From NCBI GenBank assembly GCA_016933675.1, contig JAFGAM010000021.1:1-57328 (forward strand): DNA of 57,328 nt. Direction: 5' to 3'. Under the pieces are notes generated by a model. It did no database searches and was not told the origin of the DNA. It was given only the letters and a program-made list of their open reading frames with translations. Below, piece by piece: positions 36,328 through 44,713 of this stretch (positions are counted from its first letter, which is position 1; each line of letters starts with the position of its first letter). This DNA is from Candidatus Anaeroferrophillacea bacterium (GTDB lineage: Bacteria > Desulfobacterota > Anaeroferrophillalia > Anaeroferrophillales > Anaeroferrophillaceae). The translations under genes and the position numbers were made by a program.

Positions 36328-37734
36328 TTACCGGGTGCTGCGGCGGTGGTCCACCAGGCCGCGGTCGGCGGCGAAGTCGAAGGTCGGGTCGGTGGCCGGG
36401 GTGTGGCAGCGGCGGCAGGTGTTCTCGGTAACCGGTTCAAGGGGATTGTTGTCCGGGTTCATCACGTGGCGGCCCGCCGGCCCGTGACAGGCCTCGCACT
36501 GGACGTTGAGCATCCGCGGCGAGGTCTCCGGTGACTGGAAGCTGCCGGTGATCGGCGGCGGAAACCCCCCGGTGACGTGACAGGCGACGCATTCCGGATC
36601 GTGTTCGCGTTTCATCTGCCGGAGGACGGCGAATGCCCGGGCGTGGGCCGTGGTCGACCAGCCGGCATTGATTTCGGCGTGGCAGCGGGAGCACCAGCCG
36701 GCGCCGAGGTAGGCATTCAGAGTGGCGATTTCCTGCCGCTGTTCCTCCGGCTGTGGTTGTTGCCGGAAGAATTCCCCCCGCCAGTGCTCATAGTCCGCGA
36801 CGGCGGCGGCGACGATGCCGTCTTCCCGTTTCGGATTGGCTGCCAGGCGCATGGTGCGGGGGCCGGAGGTGGTCATGCCGCCGCCGTTCACTGCCAGGTC
36901 GAGCCAGGCCACCTGCTGGCCGCCGCGGCTGTTGTTGCCGATAACCAGGGGCCGCGGCAGTTCGCCGATGTGGCGGTTGAATATCCCCGGACGGTCGCCG
37001 ATGACGAGCAGATCGAGGTCGACGATCTGCCGCCCGAGATGGTCGATCTCGGCATCTTCCATGCCGTGAACTACGAGAATGAAGCAATCGTGGGGTACCT
37101 GTTGCCGGATGGTGGTGATTTCCGCTTCCGGGTCGGCCAGCCGGCAGCCGGGCGGCAGCAGATTTTCCAGTCGCGGCGCCATGATGCCGGTTATCAGGAT
37201 GCGCTTGCCGCCGCGGGTGATCAGGGCGTGGGATGTGAATCCCGGCAGCGGTCCTCCCGGCCCCCGCAGATTTGCCGCCGCCAGGGCAATGCCGTGCGCC
37301 GTCGCCAATTTACCGAGGAAGTCGATTCCGAAGACCAGGTCGTAGCGGCCGGGCGCAATGACGTCGGTGCCCATGGCGGCGAGGGCCTGGAAAATGACCG
37401 TGCCTTTCCGTTCCTCGACCTCACCTTCCCGGAAGAACAGATTGCCGCAGTTGAGCACCAGGGTGTTGTCCTTGCCGGTGTCGCGGCGCAACTCGCCGAT
37501 CTCCCGGGCCTGGCGGGCCAGACCGCCCGCCTGCTTGCCGTGTCAGCCGCAGGGCTTGATGGTGGCCAGGAGGCCGCCGCCGTAGATCAGCCGCAGGATG
37601 CCGGATTCCGCTGCCGGCGTCCTCCCGGCACCCGGCCGGGCGCCGGCACAACCCGGCAGCAACAGTCCCGGAAACAGCAGCAGGAACAGCAGTCGGCGGC
37701 AAAAATGATGTCCGGTCAAGAAGTTTTTCACCAT
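36328..37734 (-). CDS. UshA-like selenoprotein with tetraheme cytochrome domain (UGA = Sec)
   Basis: Two abutting frames form one protein of 468 residues if the in-frame TGA at 37545-37543 is read as selenocysteine. The N terminus is a lipoprotein signal (LLPGC). The redox motif is IKPCGU followed by HGKQAGGLARQA; homologues commonly have PCGC there, with Cys aligned to Sec. A 5'-nucleotidase/UshA-like fold follows (ALAAMGTDVIAPGRYDLVFG), but the usual metal-binding GNHE is replaced by GRYD. The C terminus carries four haem motifs: CSRCH, CVACH, CEACH and CRRCH. A SECIS-like hairpin lies immediately after the UGA. It is probably an envelope redox enzyme of anaerobic respiration or thiol/selenol chemistry; its substrate is unknown. 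Treating it as a pseudogene is unlikely given the perfect hairpin and intact flanking motifs. Confidence 0.88.
37512..37531 (-). promoter_or_regulatory. SECIS-like element
   Basis: On the mRNA strand, GGCGGGC and GCCCGCC form 7 perfect pairs around the loop GGUCUG. The loop starts 18 nt after the UGA. The E. coli fdhF SECIS has the same GGUCUG at the same distance, and the first codons after UGA (CAC GGC) are also the same. This would recruit SelB with Sec-tRNA. Confidence 0.85.
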
Positions 37735-37910
37735 GCGGTATATCTATCACCGGTAGCCGGAAAGCTCAAGATATACTCGACATCAGGTAGGTTATCCGAT
37801 CCGTTTGCGGGTCATTTCATTCATCCGCCTCCCCCCTCCGGCAATCTTGTTAAGAGAGGGAGGGCGGTGTCATCCTGCGGTTTCCCGACCGTAATCTCGG
37901 GCCATGACTG
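37735..37910. other. Spacer between the MFS and selenoprotein genes
   Basis: About 175 bases between two minus-strand genes. No good ribosome-binding site is visible directly before the selenoprotein ATG. No gene or terminator was recognised. Confidence 0.35.
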
Positions 37911-39347
37911 CTAGGTGCGGCGAAAGTGCCGCGGTGCGGCGAGCCAGAAGGCCAGGCAGGTGAGCCACAGGGCGGCGGTGAGCAGGATCATCGCCGGGCG
38001 GTAGCTGCCGGTGATATCGTGCATCAGGCCGGTGAACCATGCCCCGGCGGCGCCGCCGAAGCCGAGGAAGAGTGACAGCAGGCCGAAGATGCGGCCGAAG
38101 CTGGGGCCGTGGAAGATGTCGGCGGCGATTGACGGGAACATCGGCGCCGCGGCGCCGTAGCCGAGGCCGAAGCCGGCGGCGAAACACCACGGGAGAATCG
38201 GCAGCAGTTGCGGCCGGCTGCCGACGCCCATCAGTGCCGCGATGCCGACGCTGGCCGCCGCCATGCCGGTGGTGTTGGCTGCCTCCCGGGTCCAGCTGTC
38301 GCCCAGATGCCCGAGGGTGATCTTGCCGACGGAACCGCAGATGCCCAGCGTACCGAAGACCGCCGCCGCACGGGCCGGGCTGAGGCCGTTGTCCACCAGG
38401 CAGGCGACGGCGTGCAGCAGGGTTCCCTGGATGGCGAAGGGGCCGAGAAAGAAGCCCGCGGCCAGGAACCAGAAGCGGCGGTTGGCAAGGGCGGTGCCGA
38501 TGGTCCATTCCGGCGGCGCTGCGGCAGGTGGAGAGGGCGCCGAAGAGCAGCCCGGCGGCGGGTTGTTTTCTGTCGCGGAGCTGCCTTTTGCCACCAGGTT
38601 GTTTCCTGGCACTGCGCCGGCGTTTGCCACGAAGCCGTTTCCTGCTGCCGGGCTGTTGCCCGCCGCCGAGCTGCTTGCCGTGGTCACCGTGAGCGGTTCT
38701 CCATCGCTTGCCGGTCTGGCCGCCATCACCGCCGATTCACGGTTGATGCCGTCCGGTTCCAGCCCCAGTGAGCGCGGGTCGCGGCGCTGCCAGAGGAGAT
38801 TGACCGGGATTGCCAGCAGGATGACGAGGGCCAGAAAGCGGTAGGCCGGCACCCAGCCGGCGGTGTCGATGATATGCTGGATCGTGGGCGGCAGGATGAG
38901 CATGCCGACGCCGATGCCGGCCATGGCAATGCCCACCGCCAGCCCCCGGCGGCGGACGAACCAGCGGGGCAGGAGGGTAGCGTGGGGTACGAAACCCATG
39001 AAGCTGACGCCGATGGCGGCGCCGACGCCGTAACGCAGGTAGAAGTCGCCCATGCTGCGGGCGCCGGAGACCAGCAGCAGGCAGACCGCAAGCCACAGGG
39101 CGCCGGCGGGGATCACTAGCCGCGGCGACCAGCGGTCGATGAGGGTGCCGGCGGCGAAGGCGCCAAGGTAATGGCAGACGAGAAAGGTGCTGAAGATGCC
39201 GGAGGTGGTGGCGCGGTCCCAGCCGAAGTCGCGGATGATCGCGACGAAGAAAACGGAGAAGGTGTACCAGACGCCGAAAGCCAGTCCCAGAGTGAGGAAT
39301 GACGTGGCGACGATGGTCCAGCCGTAGTAGCAGCGGGGTGAGCGCAT
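37911..39347 (-). CDS. MFS transporter, OFA (oxalate/formate antiporter)-like
   Basis: A 478-residue 12-helix permease. It opens with YYGWTIVATSFLTLGLAFGVWYTF, typical of the OFA/monocarboxylate branch, and has the loop motif LIDRWSPR between helices 2 and 3. The central cytoplasmic loop (about residues 205-275) carries a long Ser/Ala/Asn/Pro-rich low-complexity insertion with near-repeating AGN units. The substrate, probably an organic acid anion, cannot be read from sequence. Confidence 0.85.
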   Translation of the reverse strand: MRSPRCYYGWTIVATSFLTLGLAFGVWYTFSVFFVAIIRDFGWDRATTSGIFSTFLVCHYLGAFAAGTLIDRWSPRLVIPAGALWLAVCLLLVSGARSMGDFYLRYGVGAAIGVSFMGFVPHATLLPRWFVRRRGLAVGIAMAGIGVGMLILPPTIQHIIDTAGWVPAYRFLALVILLAIPVNLLWQRRDPRSLGLEPDGINRESAVMAARPASDGEPLTVTTASSSAAGNSPAAGNGFVANAGAVPGNNLVAKGSSATENNPPPGCSSAPSPPAAAPPEWTIGTALANRRFWFLAAGFFLGPFAIQGTLLHAVACLVDNGLSPARAAAVFGTLGICGSVGKITLGHLGDSWTREAANTTGMAAASVGIAALMGVGSRPQLLPILPWCFAAGFGLGYGAAAPMFPSIAADIFHGPSFGRIFGLLSLFLGFGGAAGAWFTGLMHDITGSYRPAMILLTAALWLTCLAFWLAAPRHFRRT

Positions 39348-39658
39348 GTTTTTTCAGCATTCAGGAGTCGGGAGAATGGACTGAGGATCCGGACGTCGAA
39401 ATTCAGGCGGTGGAATTCGGTCGGGAAGGTTGCCGTGGTGAAAAATATAAGTTTATCATTCTGTCTCCTGTCCCCGGCTTTTAGGGCTTGCACTGCCGGC
39501 GGCGGATGTTCCATAATGAGATCATCTTCCGGCGCGGCAACGAGATGTACCATCGCGGCGCCGTTCCGGCAAGAGGTTTCGTGCATCGGACTTGCCGGCG
39601 CCGGCGGGCGCAAATGACTGCCGGATATTTCGGCACTGGATACCGCTTCGAGGTTGCC
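39348..39658. other. Divergent spacer between the MFS and ChaN genes
   Basis: About 310 bases. Holds heptamer-like pieces (CAGGAGTCGGGAG near 39362; CTGTCTCCTGTCC near 39459) and an AT-rich stretch (AAAAATATAAGTTTATCATT) that may contain promoters. No gene is supported, although a reading frame is open from 39488. Confidence 0.4.
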
Positions 39659-41146
39659 ATGTTACCGCGAAAATCTTTTGGAGTCGCGACTACTTCATCT
39701 TTTCCCGGGCGCTGCGGCTCGGCTCGCCTGGCGCACTTCCATGGCTGGCGCATATTCTTTGTTTTCTTGTTCATCCTGGCGGAAGGATGTCGAACCGTGC
39801 ATGTAGAGAATCTCCAGCATGTTCAGTGTGATCAGCATGCCCACGCTGTCCACCGGGCCGACCCGCACGGCGATACGGATATGCCGAATGGTCAGACCGA
39901 TACGAATGACCAGACCAACCCCCACGCCTCCAACGTTTCGAGCGATCCGGACGCCCCGATCAGTCTTGACGCCCCGATCGGTCTTGACGCCCAGACCGAC
40001 CCGGACGAATGGAACCTTCGGACTGCCGGAATGCCCCACGGCGGTTCCCCATACCGTGATCCCGATACCCTTGCCGCCGGCGAAATCCTCCATGTGCCCA
40101 CCGGCACCGTCGTGGAGCGCGAAGCCTTCCATGATCTGCTGGCGGAACGGCGCATTGTCTATGTCGGCGAAGGGCACGACAATATCCATGATCACCGGTT
40201 CGAGCTGGAGATCATCCGCGCCCTGCACCGTCGCCACCCGGGGAAACTGGCGGTGGGAATGGAGATGTTCGGCCGTGCCGGACAGGCGGATATCGACCGC
40301 TGGCTGGTGGACGAGCTGAGCGAGCGTGAGTTCGTTCGCATTTTCGGCCGCGATTGGGGGGTGCCGGACTACGCCTACTACCGCGAAATCCTTGCATTCA
40401 TTCGTGCCGAGGGAATTCCGCTCCGGGCGCTGAACATCGGCCGCGATGAGCGCCTGGCGGCGCTGACGGCGCGCCGGGAGGCCAACGGCGGTGCCTGGCC
40501 GCAGCCGGACGACCCCTACCAGCGGCAGGCGCTGGCGGCGATGTTCGCCGGCCACGCCGGGGGGCATGGCGATCCCGGCATGTTTCCGGCGATGCATGGC
40601 CTCTGGGAGGATACCATGGCCGCGGCGGTTATCGACTGGCTCGATCGGCCGGAAAATGCCGACGGTCGCATGGTGGTGCTGACCGGAGGTTTTCACGTCG
40701 CTCACGGTTTCGGGATTCCCCGTCGGGTTTTTCGGCAACGCCCCTGGTCCTACACCGTGGTGCTGACCCATACCCCGCCGGAACTGGAGGAGAGCGAGCC
40801 CATCCGCATGGAGGTCGATTTTCCCGACCTGCCGCTCTACATCGCCGATTGGATCAGTTGCGTACCGTTCCGCAGCCTGCGGGAAGTCCGGCCGCGGCTT
40901 GGCGTCACCCTGGAGGAGACCGCTGCCGGTGTTGTCGTCACGGGAGTGAAGGAACACCTGCCGGGGGCGGTGGCGGGGGTTGCGGCGGGTGACGCCATTG
41001 TTGCTATTGACGGTGCACCGGTCAGTGAGGTGTTCGACCTGCAGTATGGCCTGTTGCACTGCCGTCCCGGCGGGACCACGACCGTGGTTGTCCGCCGGCA
41101 CGGGGCGGAATGGAAGCTGACGGTGTCGTTTCCGCCGGCGCCGTGA
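39659..41146 (+). CDS. ChaN-family lipoprotein with C-terminal PDZ domain
   Basis: A 495-residue exported protein. A hydrophobic segment ends in FILAEGC, a weak lipobox. A low-complexity stretch follows, about residues 50-120, rich in Asp, His, Pro and Thr with near-tandem DAPISLDAPIGLDAQ. The ChaN/Tiki-like domain covers about residues 145-370 (RIVYVGEGHDNIHDHRFELE, AVGMEMFGR, LTGGFHVAHGFGIP). A PDZ domain closes the protein (AVAGVAAGDAIVAIDGAPVS). ChaN proteins bind haem and are linked to iron uptake; Tiki-fold relatives are metalloproteases. The ATG with GAGG upstream was chosen; the frame extends further 5'. Confidence 0.82.
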   Translation: MLPRKSFGVATTSSFPGRCGSARLAHFHGWRIFFVFLFILAEGCRTVHVENLQHVQCDQHAHAVHRADPHGDTDMPNGQTDTNDQTNPHASNVSSDPDAPISLDAPIGLDAQTDPDEWNLRTAGMPHGGSPYRDPDTLAAGEILHVPTGTVVEREAFHDLLAERRIVYVGEGHDNIHDHRFELEIIRALHRRHPGKLAVGMEMFGRAGQADIDRWLVDELSEREFVRIFGRDWGVPDYAYYREILAFIRAEGIPLRALNIGRDERLAALTARREANGGAWPQPDDPYQRQALAAMFAGHAGGHGDPGMFPAMHGLWEDTMAAAVIDWLDRPENADGRMVVLTGGFHVAHGFGIPRRVFRQRPWSYTVVLTHTPPELEESEPIRMEVDFPDLPLYIADWISCVPFRSLREVRPRLGVTLEETAAGVVVTGVKEHLPGAVAGVAAGDAIVAIDGAPVSEVFDLQYGLLHCRPGGTTTVVVRRHGAEWKLTVSFPPAP

Positions 41147-41206
41147 ACGGTGCCATTGGCAACGGTTTCCTCTGCTTTGTTGCCCTGCCTGCGGGTAGCA
41201 AGCAGT

Positions 41207-41271
41207 AGCGAGGGGCGAGGGGCGGGTGAAAGCCACCGCTGTTTCGCCCCTAACCCCTCGTCCCTCGCCCC
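41207..41271. terminator. G/C-rich inverted repeat between convergent genes
   Basis: GCGAGGGGCGAGGGGCG pairs with CGCCCCTAACCCCTCGTCCCTCGC. It lies between the converging ChaN and MutY-like genes. No T tract was seen, but the structure is strong in both directions and may protect or end both transcripts. Confidence 0.5.
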
Positions 41272-41354
41272 TGTTGTTCTCAAACTGATGTCGGGATGTG
41301 CGTTTGCCCGCTTCCACCATAGATCATGCTCCCGGCTTCTCATTCCGGGGTTTC

Positions 41355-42263
41355 TCATTCCGGCGGACCGTAAAGCTCTTCGCCTTCGCGGATCATTCCT
41401 TCGCTGACCAGTTTGGTGAGGGTTTCGCGTACGTGGTCGGCGGGGAAGGGGAGGCGGGCGGCAAGCTGATCGAAATCCTGCTCCCCATCGCCCAGCAGGG
41501 TTTTAATGATCAGCCCCCGAAGCTGCCGGGTGGAACCGGCGAAAGTGGACTGGCGCTGGTGGTGCCGGCTGCGGCGGGACGGATTGGGCAGCCGCTGCTT
41601 GAGGGCGACGCCGTAGTCCATCAGGGCGTAGTACCATGAGCGCGGATCGTCGCGGTCCACCGTGGCGGCGACCAGCGGCCGGATTTCACGGTCGTGCACC
41701 GTTTCGCGGCCGGCGAAGAAGTGGTGGATGTAGACCGTGCGGATATTGGTTTCGATAAGTATTGCCGGGCGACTGAAGGCGAAGGCGCTGACCGCCGCTG
41801 CGGTGGCCGGCCCAATGCCGGGAAGTTGCAGTAATTCCGGCTCGGTTTCCGGCAGGTGGCCGCCGCGGGTATCGACCACTTCCGCTGCCAGCCGCTGCAG
41901 GTAGCGCGCCCGCCGGTTGTATCCCAGCCCCTGCCAGTGGGAGAGCACCGCCGCCGGCGGTGCCGCCGCCAGGGTGGCGAAGTCGGGAAAGGCGGCGAGG
42001 AATTTCTCGTAGGGCTCCAGCACCCGTGCCGTTTGCGTCTGCTGGAGCATGAATTCGGAGACCAGGATGGCGTAGGGAGCGGTGGTTTCGCGCCAGGGGA
42101 AGCTCCGGCCGTGGCGGTGGTAGTGACCGTCGACCAGCCGCCGGAAGGCGACAAATTCCTCCGGTGTCGGTGATGATGGCGATACCGTTGCGGCCGGGGT
42201 GGGAGCGTCGGCGGTCCTGTGCGGTTTGGTGGGCATGATGCGTTCGGCTTTCGGGTTTTTCAT
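41355..42263 (-). CDS. MutY-like A/G adenine glycosylase lacking the Fe-S cluster
   Basis: A 302-residue HhH-GPD DNA glycosylase. The catalytic Glu is in SEFMLQQTQTARV, the helix-hairpin-helix reads LPGIGPATAAAVSAFA, and the conserved Asp is in YALMDYGVALK. The four Cys that bind the 4Fe-4S cluster in standard MutY are all missing, and the NUDIX-like C-terminal domain is absent; instead the chain ends in a winged-helix-like segment (LRGLIIKTLLGDG, then VRETLTKLVSEGMI). It probably excises adenine mispaired with 8-oxoG. The start is uncertain: ATG at 42263 or 42236. Confidence 0.85.
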   Translation of the reverse strand: MKNPKAERIMPTKPHRTADAPTPAATVSPSSPTPEEFVAFRRLVDGHYHRHGRSFPWRETTAPYAILVSEFMLQQTQTARVLEPYEKFLAAFPDFATLAAAPPAAVLSHWQGLGYNRRARYLQRLAAEVVDTRGGHLPETEPELLQLPGIGPATAAAVSAFAFSRPAILIETNIRTVYIHHFFAGRETVHDREIRPLVAATVDRDDPRSWYYALMDYGVALKQRLPNPSRRSRHHQRQSTFAGSTRQLRGLIIKTLLGDGEQDFDQLAARLPFPADHVRETLTKLVSEGMIREGEELYGPPE

Positions 42264-42452
42264 AAACTTTCGGACTTTTCGGTTTTTGGGCCGGGCGATC
42301 CCTGCCGGCAGCGGCCGGCAGCACCGGGTCGCATTCCGTTTGCCGGGCGATCCCGCCCGCCTCCCGCAGGGCGTCATGCTGGTCGCCTCCTTGCGGTGTG
42401 GCGCCGTTCAACAACGGAAAGCGGACGCGTTTTCGGCTGAAGGAGCCGATAC

Positions 42453-43133
42453 ATGAATGATTTTCGCAAGGGTGTCAAGGATATGCTGCCCATCATCACC
42501 GGGGTGGTGCCCTTCGGCCTGATCTACGGTGTTACCGCCGCCAATGCCGGCATCTCGCCGCCGGCAGCGCTGGGTATGTCATCCATCCTCTTCGCCGGGG
42601 CGGCGCAGGTGGCCCTGGCCGAACTGATCACGGACGGGACACCCGTGTGGGTCGCCGTGGCTACCGTGGTCCTGATCAATCTGCGTATGGCCATGTATTC
42701 GGCCTCCATCGGTCCGCATATCCGGCACCGGAACCTGCTGCTGCGCATGCTTGCCGCCTATCTGATCACGGACCAGGCCTATGCCGTCTCCATTGTGGAA
42801 TTCAGCCGGGAGACCGAAGTCAATCCCTTCAGATACTACCTCGGGGCGGCGGTCACGCTTTGGATTGCCTGGCAGACCTTCAGTGCGGTGGGTATCTTTG
42901 TCGGTGCCACCCTGCCGAAAAACCTTTCGCTGGAGTTCATTATTCCATTGATGTTCCTTGCCCTTGCGGTCCCTTTTCTGCGGCAAAAAGCGTTTATCGT
43001 CACCGCCGTCGTCACCGCCGCGGTGATGGTTGTGGCCCGGGGTATTCCCGGCAACGGCGGTTTCTTCCTCGCCGTGTTCGCCGGCGTGTTCTGCGGTATT
43101 GCCGTGAAACGGAGGTTTCTCCTTGGAGACTGA
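42453..43133 (+). CDS. azlC: AzlC-family branched-chain amino acid exporter, large subunit
   Basis: A 226-residue membrane protein. GVVPFGLIYGVTAANAGISP at the N terminus, then SSILFAGAAQVALAELI and LINLRMAMYSAS, are characteristic of AzlC/YgaZ. With AzlD it forms an exporter of branched-chain amino acids or methionine. The stop overlaps azlD. Confidence 0.93.
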   Translation: MNDFRKGVKDMLPIITGVVPFGLIYGVTAANAGISPPAALGMSSILFAGAAQVALAELITDGTPVWVAVATVVLINLRMAMYSASIGPHIRHRNLLLRMLAAYLITDQAYAVSIVEFSRETEVNPFRYYLGAAVTLWIAWQTFSAVGIFVGATLPKNLSLEFIIPLMFLALAVPFLRQKAFIVTAVVTAAVMVVARGIPGNGGFFLAVFAGVFCGIAVKRRFLLGD

Positions 43134-43452
43134 CGCCGCCGCGGTCTGGCTCATGATTGTCCTCGGCGGCGTCGTGACCTTTCTCATTCGTTTTGTGCCG
43201 CTGCAACTGATGGGACGGAACCTGAACGACCGGACCCGGGAGATCATGTCCTTCGTGCCGCCGGCGGTACTGTCGGCGCTGGTTGCCAACAGTCTTTTCG
43301 ACCACGGCATCCGCTCGCTCTCGCCGCACAATCAGAAACTGTGGGCCGCCCTGGCCGCCCTGCTGGTGGGGCTGCGGTTCAAAAACGTGATTGTCACCAT
43401 TGTCACCGGGATGGTATGTCTGTGGCTGCTCAATTTCCTGCTGACCGCGTAA
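43123..43452 (+). CDS. azlD: AzlD-family small subunit of the amino acid exporter
   Basis: A 109-residue protein with 3-4 hydrophobic helices and the family motifs TFLIRFVPL and FVPPAVLSALV. It starts with TTG behind a strong GGAGG and overlaps azlC by 11 bases, so the two are translated together. Confidence 0.92.
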   Translation: METDAAAVWLMIVLGGVVTFLIRFVPLQLMGRNLNDRTREIMSFVPPAVLSALVANSLFDHGIRSLSPHNQKLWAALAALLVGLRFKNVIVTIVTGMVCLWLLNFLLTA

Positions 43453-43481
43453 CCTGCCGTACCATCATCCGGATGAGGGAT

Positions 43482-43668
43482 TGATGGAACCGTAACTACT
43501 GCCGAAATACGTCAAAATGGGATGGCACACCGACAGCAGCAGGCTTACGGTGCGCCAATGGGGGGCATGCCGAGCCGGACGTTGAACGACTCAGGTTGGG
43601 CGGCGCCTGTCCGTGTGCGGCGCACGCGGGCACGCAACGATGAAGGTGGAGCGGTTACGAAACCATCA
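43482..43668. repeat. Dispersed terminal-inverted-repeat element, copy 3 (full length)
   Basis: About 187 bp, opposite in orientation to copies 1 and 2. The left end is TGATGGAACCGTAAC and the right end GTTACGAAACCATCA, an imperfect inverted pair. Interior blocks shared with copy 2 in reverse complement include GGGATGGCAC and CGTTGAACGACTC. It ends 15 bases before the DUF3786 start. Confidence 0.7.
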
Positions 43669-43683
43669 AGGAATGAATTGTCG

Positions 43684-44520
43684 ATGAAGTCCGTTGAGAA
43701 TTATGCCGGCCGGCCCACCGACCCCGAGGCCAGCCAGCGCTACAGCCGTCTCGATCAACTCAACCCCGGCTGGTGGGAGACCGCTGCCCGGCTGGCCCGG
43801 ACGGGGAGGAATACCCTGCCCGGCATCCGGCCGCGGGGCGGCATCATCGAGCTGGCCTGGTGGGGGGAGACGGTGCTGGTGGCGCCCGGGCACCGGACGA
43901 TGACCGTCCTCGATGTTCCCGGCGGAATCGGTGCCGGTGCTGACGAAGATGCCGCCGCCGGTAGCGCGGTCGATGATTCCGTCGGTGCTGCCGCCAATGA
44001 CCCCGCCGGTACCGGTACCGCGCCGGAGGGGGCCGCGCCGCGCCGCATCTCCTATCAGGAGGGTCTGGCGATTCTCGGTCTGCTGATGTACGCCGCCGGG
44101 CACGATGCCCTGCCGCCGGCGACGGAACTGGTAAGCGCCGAGCATCTCACCGGCGGCACCACCTTCTTTCGCGGCCCCCACGTTATGGCCTCGGTGCTGG
44201 TGGCCGAACGCTTCGCCGCCGACGGTGCCGGGATGCTGGCCGCCGCCCGCGTATTGGGCGGGGAAGAGGCGGATTTCGGTGAATTCGGCGCCCGTTTCAC
44301 GCTCTTTCCCGGTATCGACTGGATCGTCGCCCTGTGGGCGGTGGACGAGGAATTTCCCGCCGCCGCCCGCTTCCTCTTCGACCGGTCGCTGGAAAGGATC
44401 TACGAGTTGGATGTCATCTGGGCCCTGGGCAATGTCGTCGCCCGGCGGCTCATCGCCGCGGCTGATGTCGCGGATCCCGACGCTGGCGCTAATCGTGCCG
44501 CGAGCCGAAACCACCGATAG
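43684..44520 (+). CDS. DUF3786-containing protein
   Basis: A 278-residue cytoplasmic protein matching DUF3786: RISYQEGLAILGLLMYAAGH and SAEHLTGGTTFFRGPHVM are its signature segments. DUF3786 is found mainly in anaerobes and has no established activity. An Ala/Asp/Gly-rich low-complexity stretch (about residues 80-115) interrupts the domain after VLDVPGG. The internal ATG was used because the frame upstream is repeat DNA. Confidence 0.82.
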   Translation: MKSVENYAGRPTDPEASQRYSRLDQLNPGWWETAARLARTGRNTLPGIRPRGGIIELAWWGETVLVAPGHRTMTVLDVPGGIGAGADEDAAAGSAVDDSVGAAANDPAGTGTAPEGAAPRRISYQEGLAILGLLMYAAGHDALPPATELVSAEHLTGGTTFFRGPHVMASVLVAERFAADGAGMLAAARVLGGEEADFGEFGARFTLFPGIDWIVALWAVDEEFPAAARFLFDRSLERIYELDVIWALGNVVARRLIAAADVADPDAGANRAASRNHR

Positions 44521-44560
44521 CGCCGAGCGTAGCGTCGGTTTGGACGACACCATCGGCAGT

Positions 44561-44647
44561 ACCGGTTCCGTGGGCGCCGGGGTTGTCATGACGCCTTCGT
44601 GATGCGGGTAACCTCCTCTAACCGGTTGCGTGGGCGACGGGGTTGTC
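44561..44647. repeat. Direct repeat of 27 bases spaced by 60
   Basis: ACCGGTTCCGTGGGCGCCGG plus GGTTGTC at 44561-44587 is repeated at 44621-44647 with two substitutions. It lies between the DUF3786 and methyltransferase genes. Confidence 0.5.
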
Positions 44648-44713
44648 GGGGACGACCGCCACCCGGCGTGGCCGGGGGCGGGAGCGGAGACAAACGGAAA
44701 GTGAGCGGAAATC

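Noticed and set aside
36328-37734. Treating the selenoprotein as two genes or a nonsense pseudogene
   Set aside because: The TGA falls at the Cys position of a conserved motif, a SECIS hairpin with fdhF spacing follows at once, and both flanking parts keep family motifs.
39488-39658. Longer N terminus for the ChaN protein
   Set aside because: Upstream codons lack an exported-protein pattern; the ATG at 39659 gives an exported N terminus and has GAGG in front.
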